Part shown: positions 56,215 through 64,000 of the stretch, piece after piece
Layout: each line of letters starts with the position of its first letter
How positions within the stretch are numbered: position 1 is the first letter of the stretch
Source: PNOJ01 sp016706845
Lineage (GTDB): Bacteria > Krumholzibacteriota > Krumholzibacteriia > LZORAL124-64-63
DNA: 64,000 bases
Assembly (NCBI GenBank): GCA_016706845.1
Contig: JADJIV010000005.1
Span: 62,001 to 126,000, forward strand
Direction: 5' to 3'
Program-made: the position numbers and the translations under genes
Notes under the pieces: model-generated
What the model saw: the letters and a program-made list of their open reading frames with translations, nothing else
Database searches by the model: none
What the model was told of the DNA's origin: nothing

Positions 56215-58594
56215 TCACGTGGGGAATTCCTCGGGGAAGAGTTCGGCCCAGACCTCTTCGACCCGTTTCACGCTGATGAAGACGATGTCCCGGGAGACCT
56301 CCTCGGGGATCTCGTCCAGGTCGTGCTCGTTCTCCTTGGGCAGCAGGATGCGGCGGATGCCGGCGCGGTGCGCGGCCAGGACCTTCTCGAGCAGGCCGCC
56401 GATGGGCAGCACGTCGCCGGTCAGCGTGATCTCCCCGGTCATGGCCGTGCGCCGGTCGACCGGGCGGCCCACCATCAGGGAGAACAGCACCGTCGCCATG
56501 GTGATGCCGGCGCTCGGGCCGTCCTTGGGCACCGCCCCGGCCGGGATGTGGATGTGCAGGTCGTGCTCGCGGAAGAAGGCGCGGTGGCGCTCGCGGTCCC
56601 CGTAGCGGGCGCGCAGGTAGGAGTAGGCGGCGGCCGCCGATTCCTGCATGACGCTGCCGAGCTGCCCCGTCAGGCGCAGCTGCCCCGAGCCGGCCGGCAG
56701 GGCCACGCCCTCGAGGTAGAGGATCTTGCCCCCGGCCGAAGTCCAGGCCAACCCCGTGGCGACGCCCACGCGGGCCCGGCTGCGCAGGCGGTCGGGATCG
56801 TAGTCGGGCTGGCCCAGGTAGTCGGGCAGGGTCGTGGCCGTGATCGCGTGGCGGCGCCGGCGTCCGCGCGCCACGGTCTTGGCGACCTTGCGGCAGACGG
56901 CGCCGATCTTGCGCTCGAGGCCGCGCACGCCGGCTTCGCGGGTGTAGCCGTTGATCAGGGCGCGCAGGCCCGCGTCCGTGAAGCCCATGTGCCGCGCGGT
57001 CAGCCCGTTCTCCTGGAGCTGCCTCGGCACCAGGTACCTCTTGGCGATCTCCAGCTTCTCGAGGTTGGTGTAGCCCGGCAGCTGGATGACCTCCATGCGG
57101 TCCAGCAGGGGGCGCGGGATGGTGTCCAGCATGTTGGCCGTGGTGATGAACAGGGTGTGCGAGAGGTCGAACGGCAGCGACAGGTAGTGGTCGGAGAAGG
57201 CGTTGTTCTGCTCCGGGTCGAGGACCTCGAGCAGGGCGCTGGCCGGGTCGCCGCGGAAGTCCTGGCCGAGCTTATCGATCTCGTCGAGCATCATCACCGG
57301 GTTGTTGGTCCCGCACTCCTTGAGCCCGGCGATGATGCGACCCGGCATGGCGCCGACGTAGGTGCGGCGGTGGCCGCGGATCTCCGCCTCGTCGCGCATG
57401 CCGCCCAGCGAGAAGCGGAAGAACTTGCGGCCGATCGCTTCGGCGATGCTGCGGCCCAGCGAGGTCTTGCCCACGCCCGGCGGGCCGACCAGGCAGATGA
57501 TGGGGCCGCGGTGGTCGGGCTTGAGCTTGCGCACGGCCAGGAACTCGAGGATGCGCTCCTTGACGTCGGCGAGGCCGTAGTGGTCGCGCTCCAGGATCGC
57601 CTCGGCGCGCTTGATGTCCAGCTTGTCCTCGCTGGATTCGAGCCAGGGCAGATCGAGCAGCCAGTCGATATACGTCTTGCTGACCGTGTACTCGCTGGCG
57701 CCCGGGGACATGCGGGCGAGGCGGTCGACCTCCTTCTCGGCGACGGCGCGCACGGACTCGGGCAGCCGGGCCCCGGCCAGGCGCTCCTGCAGCTCCTCGA
57801 TCTCGACGGTGCCGTCGTCGGTGTCGCCCAGCTCGCGCTGGATCGCCTTGAGCTGCTGGCGCAGGTAATATTCGCGCTGGTCCTTGTCGATGCTCTTGCG
57901 GACCTTGGACTGGAGCTTCTGCCCGAGCTCCGCGACCTCCAGTTCGCGCACGACGATCTTGGCCAGGATCTGCAGGCGCTCCAGCGGGGCGACGGCCTCC
58001 AGCACCTGCTGCTTCTCGGCGATCTCGATGTCCAGGTTGGTGGCGATCAGGTCGGCGAGGCGGCCGGGGTCGTCGATGTTCATCACCACGACCTTCAGCT
58101 CGTCGGACAGGCTCTCGCTGGCGTCGACGATCTTCAGGAAGTTGTTCGCGACGCCCCGCATGTAGGCCAGCGTGCGGGGGTCGGAGGCCTTCGCCTCGGG
58201 CAGGCCCTCGACCCGGGCCTTGAGATACGGGTGCTCGGCGACGAACTCGCCGATGCGCACGCGCGCCACGCCCTGGCCCAGCAGGCGCATGCTGCCGTCG
58301 GGGAAGCGCAGCATCTTCTGGATCTTCACCGCCGTGCCGACGCGGTAGAGCAGGTCCTTCTCGTCAGGCTGTCCCTCGTCCTCGCCGGGTTCCCGCTGGG
58401 AGACCGCGCCGAGCATCTTGTCGCCGGCGAGGCAGTCGTCCGCCAGGCGGATCAGGTTCTCGTCGCTGAGCACCAGCGGGACCATCATGTAGGGGAAGAT
58501 CACCGCGTCGCTGATGGGCAGGACCGGCAGCACCGCGGGCACCTGGTTCTCGGGGCGCTTCGTTCGACCGTCGCTGGCGCTCGTCGCCGTTCAT
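56215..58594 (-). CDS. lon: ATP-dependent protease Lon
   Basis: AAA+ serine protease for damaged and regulatory proteins. N-terminal substrate domain from VLPVLPISDAVIFPYMMVPLVL, long coiled coil (residues about 190-260, YYLRQQLKAIQRELG), AAA+ Walker A CLVGPPGVGKTSLGRSIAEA and MMLDEIDKLG, and protease domain with catalytic Ser in KDGPSAGITMATVLFSLM and the Lys further on. The uninterrupted frame begins at GTG 58542. A better start is the ATG at 58594 (GGAAGGA upstream); one base added near 58555 would join it, giving MNGDERQRRSNEA before PENQVPAV. Next gene upstream is hsp20, 41 bases away. Confidence 0.95.
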
Positions 58595-58634
58595 GGGCAC
58601 AGTTCCTTCCGCGTCCGCCTGGGCTCGGCGCCGC

Positions 58635-59090
58635 TCACTTGCCGTTGCGCACGTCCACGCGCCGGCGGCCGCCGGCGGCGGCCGGTCCCTTGCGGAACGT
58701 GACGTAGAGGAATCCGTTGCGGTAGCGTGCGGCCGCGGTCTCCGGCTGCACCGACACCGGCACGACGATGCGTCTGGTGAACGGCCCGACGCTGATCTCC
58801 ATCTTCGAGTAGTGCTTCTTGCCGGCGGGCGCGATGTCCTGGCGCGTGCCGCGCACGGTCAGCGTCTCGCCGTCGGTGAAGACCTCGATCGCGGCGGGGT
58901 CCATGCCCGCCAGGTCCATCTGCACGACGAAGGCGTCCTCGGTCTCGTAGGCGTCGGTGGCCGGGCGCCAGGTCAGGTCGTCGTCCAGCGGCACCCGCCC
59001 CAGGCCGCGGGCGTGGGACGTGACCAGGATCTCGAAGATGTCGTCCACGGAACCGGAGTCACCGTCGGCGCGGGGTTCCGTCGTGATCAT
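58635..59090 (-). CDS. Small heat-shock protein, Hsp20/alpha-crystallin family
   Basis: Holdase chaperone. From the ATG at 59090 (AAGGAGG 5 bases upstream; an in-frame ATG 8 codons earlier lacks a ribosome-binding site) it has 151 residues. These are a variable N-terminus (SVDDIFEILVTSHARG), the alpha-crystallin domain with DAYETEDAFVVQMDLAGMDPAAIEV and DGETLTVRGTRQDI, then KKHYSKMEISVGPFTRRIVVPVSV and RYRNGFLYVTFRKGP. A strong promoter lies just upstream. Adjacency to lon suggests a joint stress response. Confidence 0.93.
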   Translation of the reverse strand: MITTEPRADGDSGSVDDIFEILVTSHARGLGRVPLDDDLTWRPATDAYETEDAFVVQMDLAGMDPAAIEVFTDGETLTVRGTRQDIAPAGKKHYSKMEISVGPFTRRIVVPVSVQPETAAARYRNGFLYVTFRKGPAAAGGRRRVDVRNGK

Positions 59091-59119
59091 GGCGGCCTCC
59101 TTGGGCGTTGACACTCCGC

Positions 59120-59148
59120 ATGCTAGCGGCGGCGGGGCGGGGCGTCAA
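59120..59148 (-). promoter_or_regulatory. Sigma70-type promoter of hsp20(-lon)
   Basis: On the minus strand TTGACG (59143-59148, 5/6 match) and TAGCAT (59120-59125, 4/6) are exactly 17 bases apart, about 30 bases before the hsp20 start. A 6-base inverted repeat, GTTGAC at 59107-59112 and GTCAAC at 59144-59149, brackets the -10 region and could be an operator. Confidence 0.6.
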
Positions 59149-59179
59149 CCGGCGTCCGGCGCCGGGCGGGCGCGGGCGC

Positions 59180-59209
59180 TTGTCCCGCGCCGCGGCGGCA
59201 TGGTAGGAT
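59180..59209 (+). promoter_or_regulatory. Probable promoter of the HIT-family gene
   Basis: TTGTCC (59180-59185) and TAGGAT (59204-59209) with an 18-base spacer, about 68 bases before the HIT start. It lies in the divergent gap shared with the hsp20 promoter. Confidence 0.45.
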
Positions 59210-59277
59210 GCGGCGTCGCCGGGCAGGGATCCCGGTCGTTCCGGTCCCCGGCTCCTCCAGCCGAAAGGTGGCGCACG

Positions 59278-59622
59278 ATGTCCGACTGCCTGTTCTGCAA
59301 GATCGCCGCCGGCGCGATCCCCGCCGACATCGTCCACGCGGACGACGAGTTCGTGGCATTCCGGGACATCGCGCCCCGGGCGCCGGTCCACATCCTGGTG
59401 ATCCCCCGCCGCCACATCACGTCGCCGGGCGACCTGGCCGACGGCGACGCCGCCCTGGCCGGGCGACTGCTGGTCACCGCGGCGCGGGTCGCACGGGAGT
59501 CCGGGCTGGACGTCTCGGGATACCGGTGGGTATTGAACTGCGGACCGGACGGCGGCCAGACCGTCCCCCATCTCCACCTGCACCTGCTCGGCGGACGCGC
59601 GCTCACCTGGCCCCCGGGATAA
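59278..59622 (+). CDS. HIT-family (HINT-like) nucleotide hydrolase
   Basis: 114 residues, ATG at 59278 with AAAGGTGG upstream. The N-terminal MSDCLFCKIAAGAIPADIV with its CxxC is typical of HINT/HIT proteins; then FVAFRDIAPRAPVHILVIPRRHI, YRWVLNCGPDGGQTVPHLHLHLLGG with the catalytic HxHxH triad. It probably acts on adenosine-phosphoramidate-type substrates in the cytosol. It is one of only two plus-strand genes in the window and stands alone. Confidence 0.94.
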   Translation: MSDCLFCKIAAGAIPADIVHADDEFVAFRDIAPRAPVHILVIPRRHITSPGDLADGDAALAGRLLVTAARVARESGLDVSGYRWVLNCGPDGGQTVPHLHLHLLGGRALTWPPG

Positions 59623-59647
59623 CCGGGGCCCGGCGCGGGGCCGCCTC

Positions 59648-60288
59648 TCACTTGACCTTGTAACGGCCCCGTCCGGCGCTGACGAGGATCGGGCTCGTCG
59701 ACAGGGTGCGCCGCAGCACGTTCGCGAAGTTCGCGCTCTTGCTCTTGACCAGCTTGCCCTTGTCGATGGCGCGCAGGATATCCTGGACGGACATCGTGCC
59801 GCCGTTGGCCTTGATCAGACGCGCGACGACCGATTCCAGGGTCGCCTTGCCGGCGGTCTTCTTCTTCGCGACCGCCTTCTTCGCCGCCCGCTTCTTGACG
59901 ACCGCTTTCTTCGCGACGGGCTTCTTGCCTGTTGTCTTCTTGCCGGCTTTGCCGGACGCGATCCCGCGCTTCGCCGTCTTCTTCGTAGTCTTCTTCGTCG
60001 TCTTCTTCGTCGTCTTCTTGGCGACCTTCTTCTTCAGTATTTTCTTCTTCGCGACCTTCCCCTTCGCGGTCGTCCGGCTCCCGGACGGCGGCCGCGCCGC
60101 GGCGCCGCGGGAGCGGCGGCGGCGCCGCCCTTCATGACGTCGGCGATGGCGGTGCGGACCGCGGCGAGTTCGGTCTCGAGTTCACCCCGCCTGGTTTCGA
60201 GCTCGGTGAGGCGCTCCTTGACGACCAGGAGGCGTCGTAGATCGTCGAGGGAGAGTTCCCCGGCGAGTGCGGCGAATTTGCGCGTCAT
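59648..60288 (-). CDS. Histone H1-like Lys/Ala-rich protein with C-terminal winged-helix domain (one frame break)
   Basis: Start at 60288 (GGAGG upstream). Three parts: an N-terminal coiled coil (LSLDDLRRLLVVKERLTELETRR, residues about 12-50); a basic middle of about 100 residues after a frame break near 60105 in a GC run, with repeated KKTT units, KKAVVKKRAAKKAVAKKK-type stretches; and a compact C-terminal domain (ATLESVVARLIKANGGTMSV, DILRAIDKGKLVKS, VLRRTLSTSPILV, RGRYKVK) resembling HARE-HTH/H1-type winged helices. Such proteins compact DNA or bind RNA. About 213 residues. No operon partner; a weak promoter-like TAATAT lies at 60326-60331. Confidence 0.82.
59977..60024 (-). repeat. 12-base coding tandem repeat (KKTT units)
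   Basis: Four copies of a 12-base unit (plus strand GTCTTCTTCGTC with small changes) at 59977, 59989, 60001 and 60013 encode consecutive Lys-Lys-Thr-Thr units of the basic tail. Copy number could vary between strains without breaking the frame. Confidence 0.85.
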
Positions 60289-60391
60289 CACGGACCTCCG
60301 GTTGGGGCTGGTCACACGGGCGAGAATATTACCGACACGGTAGACCCGGCGGTCGCGATCTGTCAACCGGACGGTAAGATCGCCGCGGCGG

Positions 60392-62020
60392 TCAGCGCCG
60401 GTCGGCGGGCGCGATCCACCAGTCCTGGACGTTCTGGTAGGTCGAGAGCACGTGGGGCGAGACGCCGCGCAGGCGCCGGCTCACGGCCACCACCTGGTCG
60501 GGGTAGTACAGCGTGGCGACGGGCGCGTCGGCCACGATCAGCCGCTGGAACGCGTCCCAGACGGGCTTGGCCAGGGCCCGGTCGCGCTCGGCTAGGCCGA
60601 GGGCGAGCAGGGAGTCGGCGGCGGCGCTGGCGTAGTGGCCGTAGTTGAAGAGCGACCAGGCGCCCGAGGCGAAGCGCGGCGAGGGATCGACCGCGAGCCG
60701 TTCCGAGTAGACTCCCAGGTACGCCTCGAAGCGCCCGGATTGGACGAGTTCCACGGCCGCGCCCATCTCCATGACACGCGGCCGGCAATCCACTCCCACG
60801 CGCCCGAGATGGTCGCGGATGGCGACAGCTCCGTTCTCCCGCACCGCGTCCCCCTTGCGCGTCACCAGGGTGAAGCTCAACGGCTCGCCTGCCCGCTCGC
60901 GCACGCCGTCGCCGTCGGCGTCGCGCCAGCCCGCCGCGTCGAGCAGGTCCCGGGCGCGTTGCGGGTCGTAGGGCTCGGGCGGCAGCTCGCGGTCGAAGGC
61001 CCAGAGCGCGGGCGGCAACGGGCCGCCGCCCGCCTGCGCGCATCCGTCCAGCAGCCCGTCCACGAAGACCGAGCGGTCGACGGCCAGCGACAGCGCGCGC
61101 CGCACGCGCGCATCGGCGAAGCGGGGGTCGGCCAGGTTCCACACGATCTGCCCCACCAGGCGGCCCTGCAGGCGGTGCACGACCAGGTCGTCCCGGCCGC
61201 GCAGGCGGGCGAGCGCGTGCACGGGCACGTCCTCCAGCAGGTCCGCGCCGCCGGTCTCGACCTCCACCAGGCGGGACGTCTCGTCGGGGATGATGCGCAG
61301 GACGAGGCGGTCCAGCCGCGGGCGCGGTCCCGGGTAAGTCTCGTTGCGGCGCAGGACCAGCGTCTGGTTGCGCTCCCAGGATTCCAGTGCGAAGGGACCG
61401 CACGCGAGCGGCCGCTCGTTGAGCGGCCACGTGCGGACCGACGCGGGGTCGAGCCGGTCGGTGACGTGGGCGGGCAGCAGGAAGTGGCCGAGGGTCGCCA
61501 TGAGGTCGTTGCGGCTCTCGCGGAACTCGTAGCGCACGGTCGAATCGTCCAGCGCGGTGACGGACTTCACGTTGTTGAAGCGGCCGCCGCCGCGCGGGCT
61601 CGCCACCCGCGGGTCGACGAACAGGAGGTACGTGGCGGCGACGTCGCGGGCCGTCAGCGGCTCGCCGTCGGACCAGCGCCAGGGCCGCAGCCGGACCGTC
61701 ACCGCGAGGCTGTCGGGGGCGAAGTCCAGCCGGGAGGCGATCCGCGGGCGGTAGACGAAGTCCTCGTCCATCTCCACGAGGGCGTCGCCGAGCAGGTCCA
61801 GGACCTGGCCGGCGTGGGCCGAGGTGTAGAGCAGCGGGTTCAGGACGTCGGGGTCGGCCGGGAACGCGATCACGGCCCTGCCGCCGTCGACCGGCGTCGC
61901 GTCGTCTCCCGCGGCGGCGGCTTGTCGCCCCGCAGCCGGCGGCGGCCAGGCAAGCCAGCAGCACCCAGGCGGCCAGCGCGGCGGCCGGCGGCGCCCGGCC
62001 GGTCCCTTCCCGGCCTGCAT
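60392..62020 (-). CDS. Peptide/nickel-type ABC solute-binding lipoprotein (SBP family 5)
   Basis: Extracytoplasmic binding protein for oligopeptides or similar ligands. The N-terminus carries two near-compensating frame breaks. The middle frame reads AALAAWVLLACLAAAGCG, a lipoprotein signal with lipobox LAAAGC. The mature part has VIAFPADPDVLNPLLYTS, RIASRLDFAPDSLAVTVRLRP, WSDGEPLTARDVAATYLLFV, ERPLACGPFALESWERNQTL, DETSRLVEVETGGADLLEDVP and ADARVRRALSLAVDRSVFVDGL, standard for the family. About 540 residues. No transporter permease or ATPase lies next to it, so it may be an orphan. The start codon is uncertain. Confidence 0.87.
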   Translation of the reverse strand: MQAGKGPAGRRRPPRWPPGCCWLAWPPPAAGRQAAAAGDDATPVDGGRAVIAFPADPDVLNPLLYTSAHAGQVLDLLGDALVEMDEDFVYRPRIASRLDFAPDSLAVTVRLRPWRWSDGEPLTARDVAATYLLFVDPRVASPRGGGRFNNVKSVTALDDSTVRYEFRESRNDLMATLGHFLLPAHVTDRLDPASVRTWPLNERPLACGPFALESWERNQTLVLRRNETYPGPRPRLDRLVLRIIPDETSRLVEVETGGADLLEDVPVHALARLRGRDDLVVHRLQGRLVGQIVWNLADPRFADARVRRALSLAVDRSVFVDGLLDGCAQAGGGPLPPALWAFDRELPPEPYDPQRARDLLDAAGWRDADGDGVRERAGEPLSFTLVTRKGDAVRENGAVAIRDHLGRVGVDCRPRVMEMGAAVELVQSGRFEAYLGVYSERLAVDPSPRFASGAWSLFNYGHYASAAADSLLALGLAERDRALAKPVWDAFQRLIVADAPVATLYYPDQVVAVSRRLRGVSPHVLSTYQNVQDWWIAPADRR

Positions 62021-62062
62021 TCCTCGTCGCGCTCCCACTCCGGCCCTCCCCGTCACGGCGAT

Positions 62063-62091
62063 GCGGCCCGGCCCCGTCGGGACCGGGCCGC
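62063..62091 (-). terminator. Hairpin after the FG-GAP protein gene
   Basis: Two 13-base arms (62063-62075 and 62079-62091) with a 3-base loop. They pair fully on the minus-strand RNA, with one G-U wobble, whereas the plus strand would have a C-A mismatch. The hairpin lies 60 bases past the stop. No T-run follows, so termination strength is uncertain. Confidence 0.5.
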
Positions 62092-62151
62092 CTTTGCAGC
62101 CGTGCGCAGTGTAGCGTCCGCGCCGGTCGCGGTCAACGCGGCCGGCGGCGG

Positions 62152-64000
62152 CTACTTCACGAGCAGCATCTTGAGGGTGCTGCCTTCCCCGCCGCGCTGC
62201 GCGCGCAGGAAGTAGACGCCGCTGGCCTGGGGTCGGCCGGCGTCGTCCTGGCCGTGCCAGGTCACCGTCAGCCAGCCGGGCGCCACCGGTCCGCGGTGGA
62301 GGCTGCGCACGAGCCGGCCCTGCACGTCGAAGATCTCGACCGACAGCGGCCCCTCCCCGCCCGCGGGCACGTAGAGGCGGGCCGTGGTGCTCGGGTTGAA
62401 GGGGTTCGGCACGTTGGGCGCCAGCGTCAGGCGGGCGGCCGGCGGCGGCGCCTCCTCCACCGGCGTCGTGGCGACGGCCCGGAAGACGCCGTCGCGCAGG
62501 GTGTTGCCGCGGAAGGTCGGCCAGGTCGCCTCGTTCGGGTAGAAGGGCGCCGGCAGGTCCCAGACGTGGACCATCAGGTCCCAGCCGCCGTAGACGAGGT
62601 TGACGTAGCCGTCCTGGTCGAAGTCGCAGATCACCGGCGAGGGCCGGACGGGACCGCCGAGGGTCAGCGGGAAGCCGTCGAGGTCCTGCCCGTCGTGCGA
62701 GAACGCGTAGAGGTTGTTCGGGGACTCGGTGTCGCCGCCCCCGATGCCGAACACCACGTCGGGGTAGTGATCGCCGTCGAGATCGCCGACGACCGGGCTG
62801 GACTCCGAGTTGCCGGGCACCGCGCGCGGCCAACCGCTCATGGTCTGGCCGCTGGTGCCGCCGGCGACGTCGGTGTCGATGACGTGGACGCTGGACGACG
62901 CGGCGCCGAACACCTCGACCGCGACGATCTCCAGCCGGCCGTCGTTGTCGAAGTCGCCCACGGCGGGGCTGGGGCAGGTGACGTCGCCGTTGGTGCTCTG
63001 GGAGCGGAAGTACCGGGGGAACCCGGGGTAGCGGGTGCCGTTCTGGCGGACCACCCGCAGCGAGTCCTCCTCCGAGACGAACACGATCTCCTTCAGCCCG
63101 TCGTTGTCGAGGTCGGCGATGGTGGGGCTGCACATGATATTGCCGCCGGACCCGACCGGGATGGGGAAGCCCGGCACCTGCGTGCCGTCGTGGCGGTAGG
63201 CCAGCAGGAGGTTGGTGGCGACGAAGCGGTACCGCGTCCCGAAGATGATGTCCTTGGCGCCGTCGCCGTCGAGGTCCTCGAGCGCGGGACCGGAGCGGCA
63301 CCACTCGTCGTAGGTCAGCACCGACGAGCGGTCGATCAGCACGCCCTGGGTCGCGGGGTTGTTGTCGCCGTCGCGCACCTCGCTGCCGTCGGTGTTCCAG
63401 GCGAGCGTGCGGCCGGCGAGGTTGTTGGCCACGATCTCGACGTCGCCGTCGCCGTCGATGTCCCCCACCGCGGGCGGCAGACCCACATCGTCCCGGTGGA
63501 CCGGGGCCAGCCGGGCACCTGCGTGCCGTCGGCGTTGAAGGCGTACATCCGCTTCAGGTCGCGGTCGGAGCAGAGGATCTCCAGCGCCGGGTCGTCGTCG
63601 AGGTTCGCCAGGGTCACGCCCATGGGCGTCAGCCGGCGCCGTGCCGAGGTTGGTGATCGGGCCGAGGGTCTGCGAGTCGTCGTCGCCGTCGAACAGCTCC
63701 TGGCCGTCCTCGGTCCACACGTAGACCTCGTCCGAGGCCATGACGATCTCCAGGCGGTGGTCGCCGGTCACGTCGCCGACGGCGCAGTGGCTGCTGGTCT
63801 CGGTCGCGATGGGCAGCGGGAAGGGCGCGAGCTCCGACGGCGACGTGCTCTTGGCGAAGACGACCGAGACGGGACCCTCCACGAGGAACGAGTCGACGCA
63901 GGTGACGCGGTAGTAGTAGCGCGTCAGCAGGTCCAGGCCGGTGTCCCGGAAGTAGGAGATGCGGCCCGACAGGTCGAGGTTGGCCCGCGTGAAGGGCCCG
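62152..64000 (-). CDS. Secreted FG-GAP/VCBS-repeat protein with FlgD-Ig-like C-terminal tail (partial, two frame breaks)
   Basis: The N-terminus lies beyond the right edge. The visible start has an Fn3-like strand (LTRYYYRVTCVDS). Then at least six FG-GAP repeats follow with Ca-binding-type loops: DVTGDHRLEIV, DIDGDGDVEIV, DLDGDGAKDIIFG, DLDNDGLKEIVFV, DFDNDGRLEIVAV, DLDGDHYPDVVFG. The last 90 residues read LAPNVPNPFNPSTTARLYV, VEIFDVQGRLVRSLH and SGVYFLRAQ, the FlgD-Ig/type IX-like sorting tail. Between about 63490 and 63640 the frame is shifted and then restored; the other frame gives LANLDDDPALEILCSDRDLKRMYAF, another repeat. Probably a cell-surface or secreted beta-propeller. Confidence 0.88.
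   Translation of the reverse strand, partial: GPFTRANLDLSGRISYFRDTGLDLLTRYYYRVTCVDSFLVEGPVSVVFAKSTSPSELAPFPLPIATETSSHCAVGDVTGDHRLEIVMASDEVYVWTEDGQELFDGDDDSQTLGPITNLGTAPADAHGRDPGEPRRRPGAGDPLLRPRPEADVRLQRRRHAGARLAPVHRDDVGLPPAVGDIDGDGDVEIVANNLAGRTLAWNTDGSEVRDGDNNPATQGVLIDRSSVLTYDEWCRSGPALEDLDGDGAKDIIFGTRYRFVATNLLLAYRHDGTQVPGFPIPVGSGGNIMCSPTIADLDNDGLKEIVFVSEEDSLRVVRQNGTRYPGFPRYFRSQSTNGDVTCPSPAVGDFDNDGRLEIVAVEVFGAASSSVHVIDTDVAGGTSGQTMSGWPRAVPGNSESSPVVGDLDGDHYPDVVFGIGGGDTESPNNLYAFSHDGQDLDGFPLTLGGPVRPSPVICDFDQDGYVNLVYGGWDLMVHVWDLPAPFYPNEATWPTFRGNTLRDGVFRAVATTPVEEAPPPAARLTLAPNVPNPFNPSTTARLYVPAGGEGPLSVEIFDVQGRLVRSLHRGPVAPGWLTVTWHGQDDAGRPQASGVYFLRAQRGGEGSTLKMLLVK

Noticed and set aside
59977..60024. 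Possible CRISPR-like or regulatory repeat array
   Set aside because: Units are 12 bases, contiguous, without spacers, and encode KKTT in the basic tail of the H1-like protein.
60392..63304. Single 970-residue protein spanning the binding protein and the FG-GAP gene
   Set aside because: The upstream third is an out-of-frame reading of the FG-GAP repeats; a hairpin and a lipoprotein signal separate the two genes.

Overview
This window is very GC-rich DNA from a diderm (outer-membrane-bearing) bacterium. It carries lipid A, Bam, Lol, Tol-Pal and heptosyltransferase genes. Three features point to the Fibrobacteres-Chlorobi-Bacteroidetes superphylum or a nearby candidate phylum of the Krumholzibacteriota/Eisenbacteria type: a fused lpxC-fabZ gene, a complete bacillithiol pathway (bshA, bshB1, bshC), and a secreted FG-GAP protein ending in a NPFNP / FlgD-Ig-like tail. 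The phylum is inferred; no rRNA gene is present to settle it.

Layout. Only fbp (left edge) and a HIT-family gene (59.3 kb) lie on the plus strand. Everything else reads leftwards in long, tightly packed operons, very often with 4-base ATGA or GTGA stop/start overlaps. From right to left the window holds: a secreted FG-GAP protein (open at the right edge) and a peptide-type ABC solute-binding lipoprotein; a histone-H1-like protein; hsp20 and lon; an LPS-core/glycan cluster with four GT9 glycosyltransferase genes (one fused to GmhB), a DUF3108 protein, a GT39-like enzyme and a polyprenyl-phosphate sugar transferase; acpS; phzF; an acyl-CoA dehydrogenase coupled to five unknown small or membrane-protein genes; a TPR gene; aroQ-efp-accB-accC; ftsK-rimO-unknown-bamD-nadD-polA-coaE-prfB-lysS-lolE-lolD; clpC; bamA-skp-lpxD-lpxC/fabZ-lpxA-lpxB-acyltransferase-lpxK-nadB-methyltransferase-bshC-bshB1-bshA; and tolQ-tolR-tolA-tolB-pal-cpoB-cupin.

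Functional picture. The window is an envelope-biogenesis region (lipid A, heptose core, BamA/BamD/Skp, LolDE, Tol-Pal) mixed with housekeeping genes (acetyl-CoA carboxylase, PolA, RF2, LysRS, FtsK, Lon, ClpC) and a low-molecular-weight thiol pathway. The least explained part is the run at 41.7-46.7 kb. There an acyl-CoA dehydrogenase, a 97-residue protein and four membrane proteins are chained by 4-base overlaps.

Data quality. About 20 genes contain one or more single-base frame breaks, usually in G/C runs, and several are compensated a few dozen bases later. The reading frame is restored exactly where homology requires it, so these look like uncorrected sequencing indels rather than pseudogenes. 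Two junctions (aroQ/efp and fbp/cupin) look like larger losses or assembly collapses. The prfB frame break, in contrast, is a genuine programmed frameshift site. No tRNA, rRNA, CRISPR array, insertion sequence or prophage gene was recognised. No stretch longer than about 210 bases lacks a gene; the longest are 21135-21341, 59091-59277, 23823-23976, 5886-6037 and 39267-39414.
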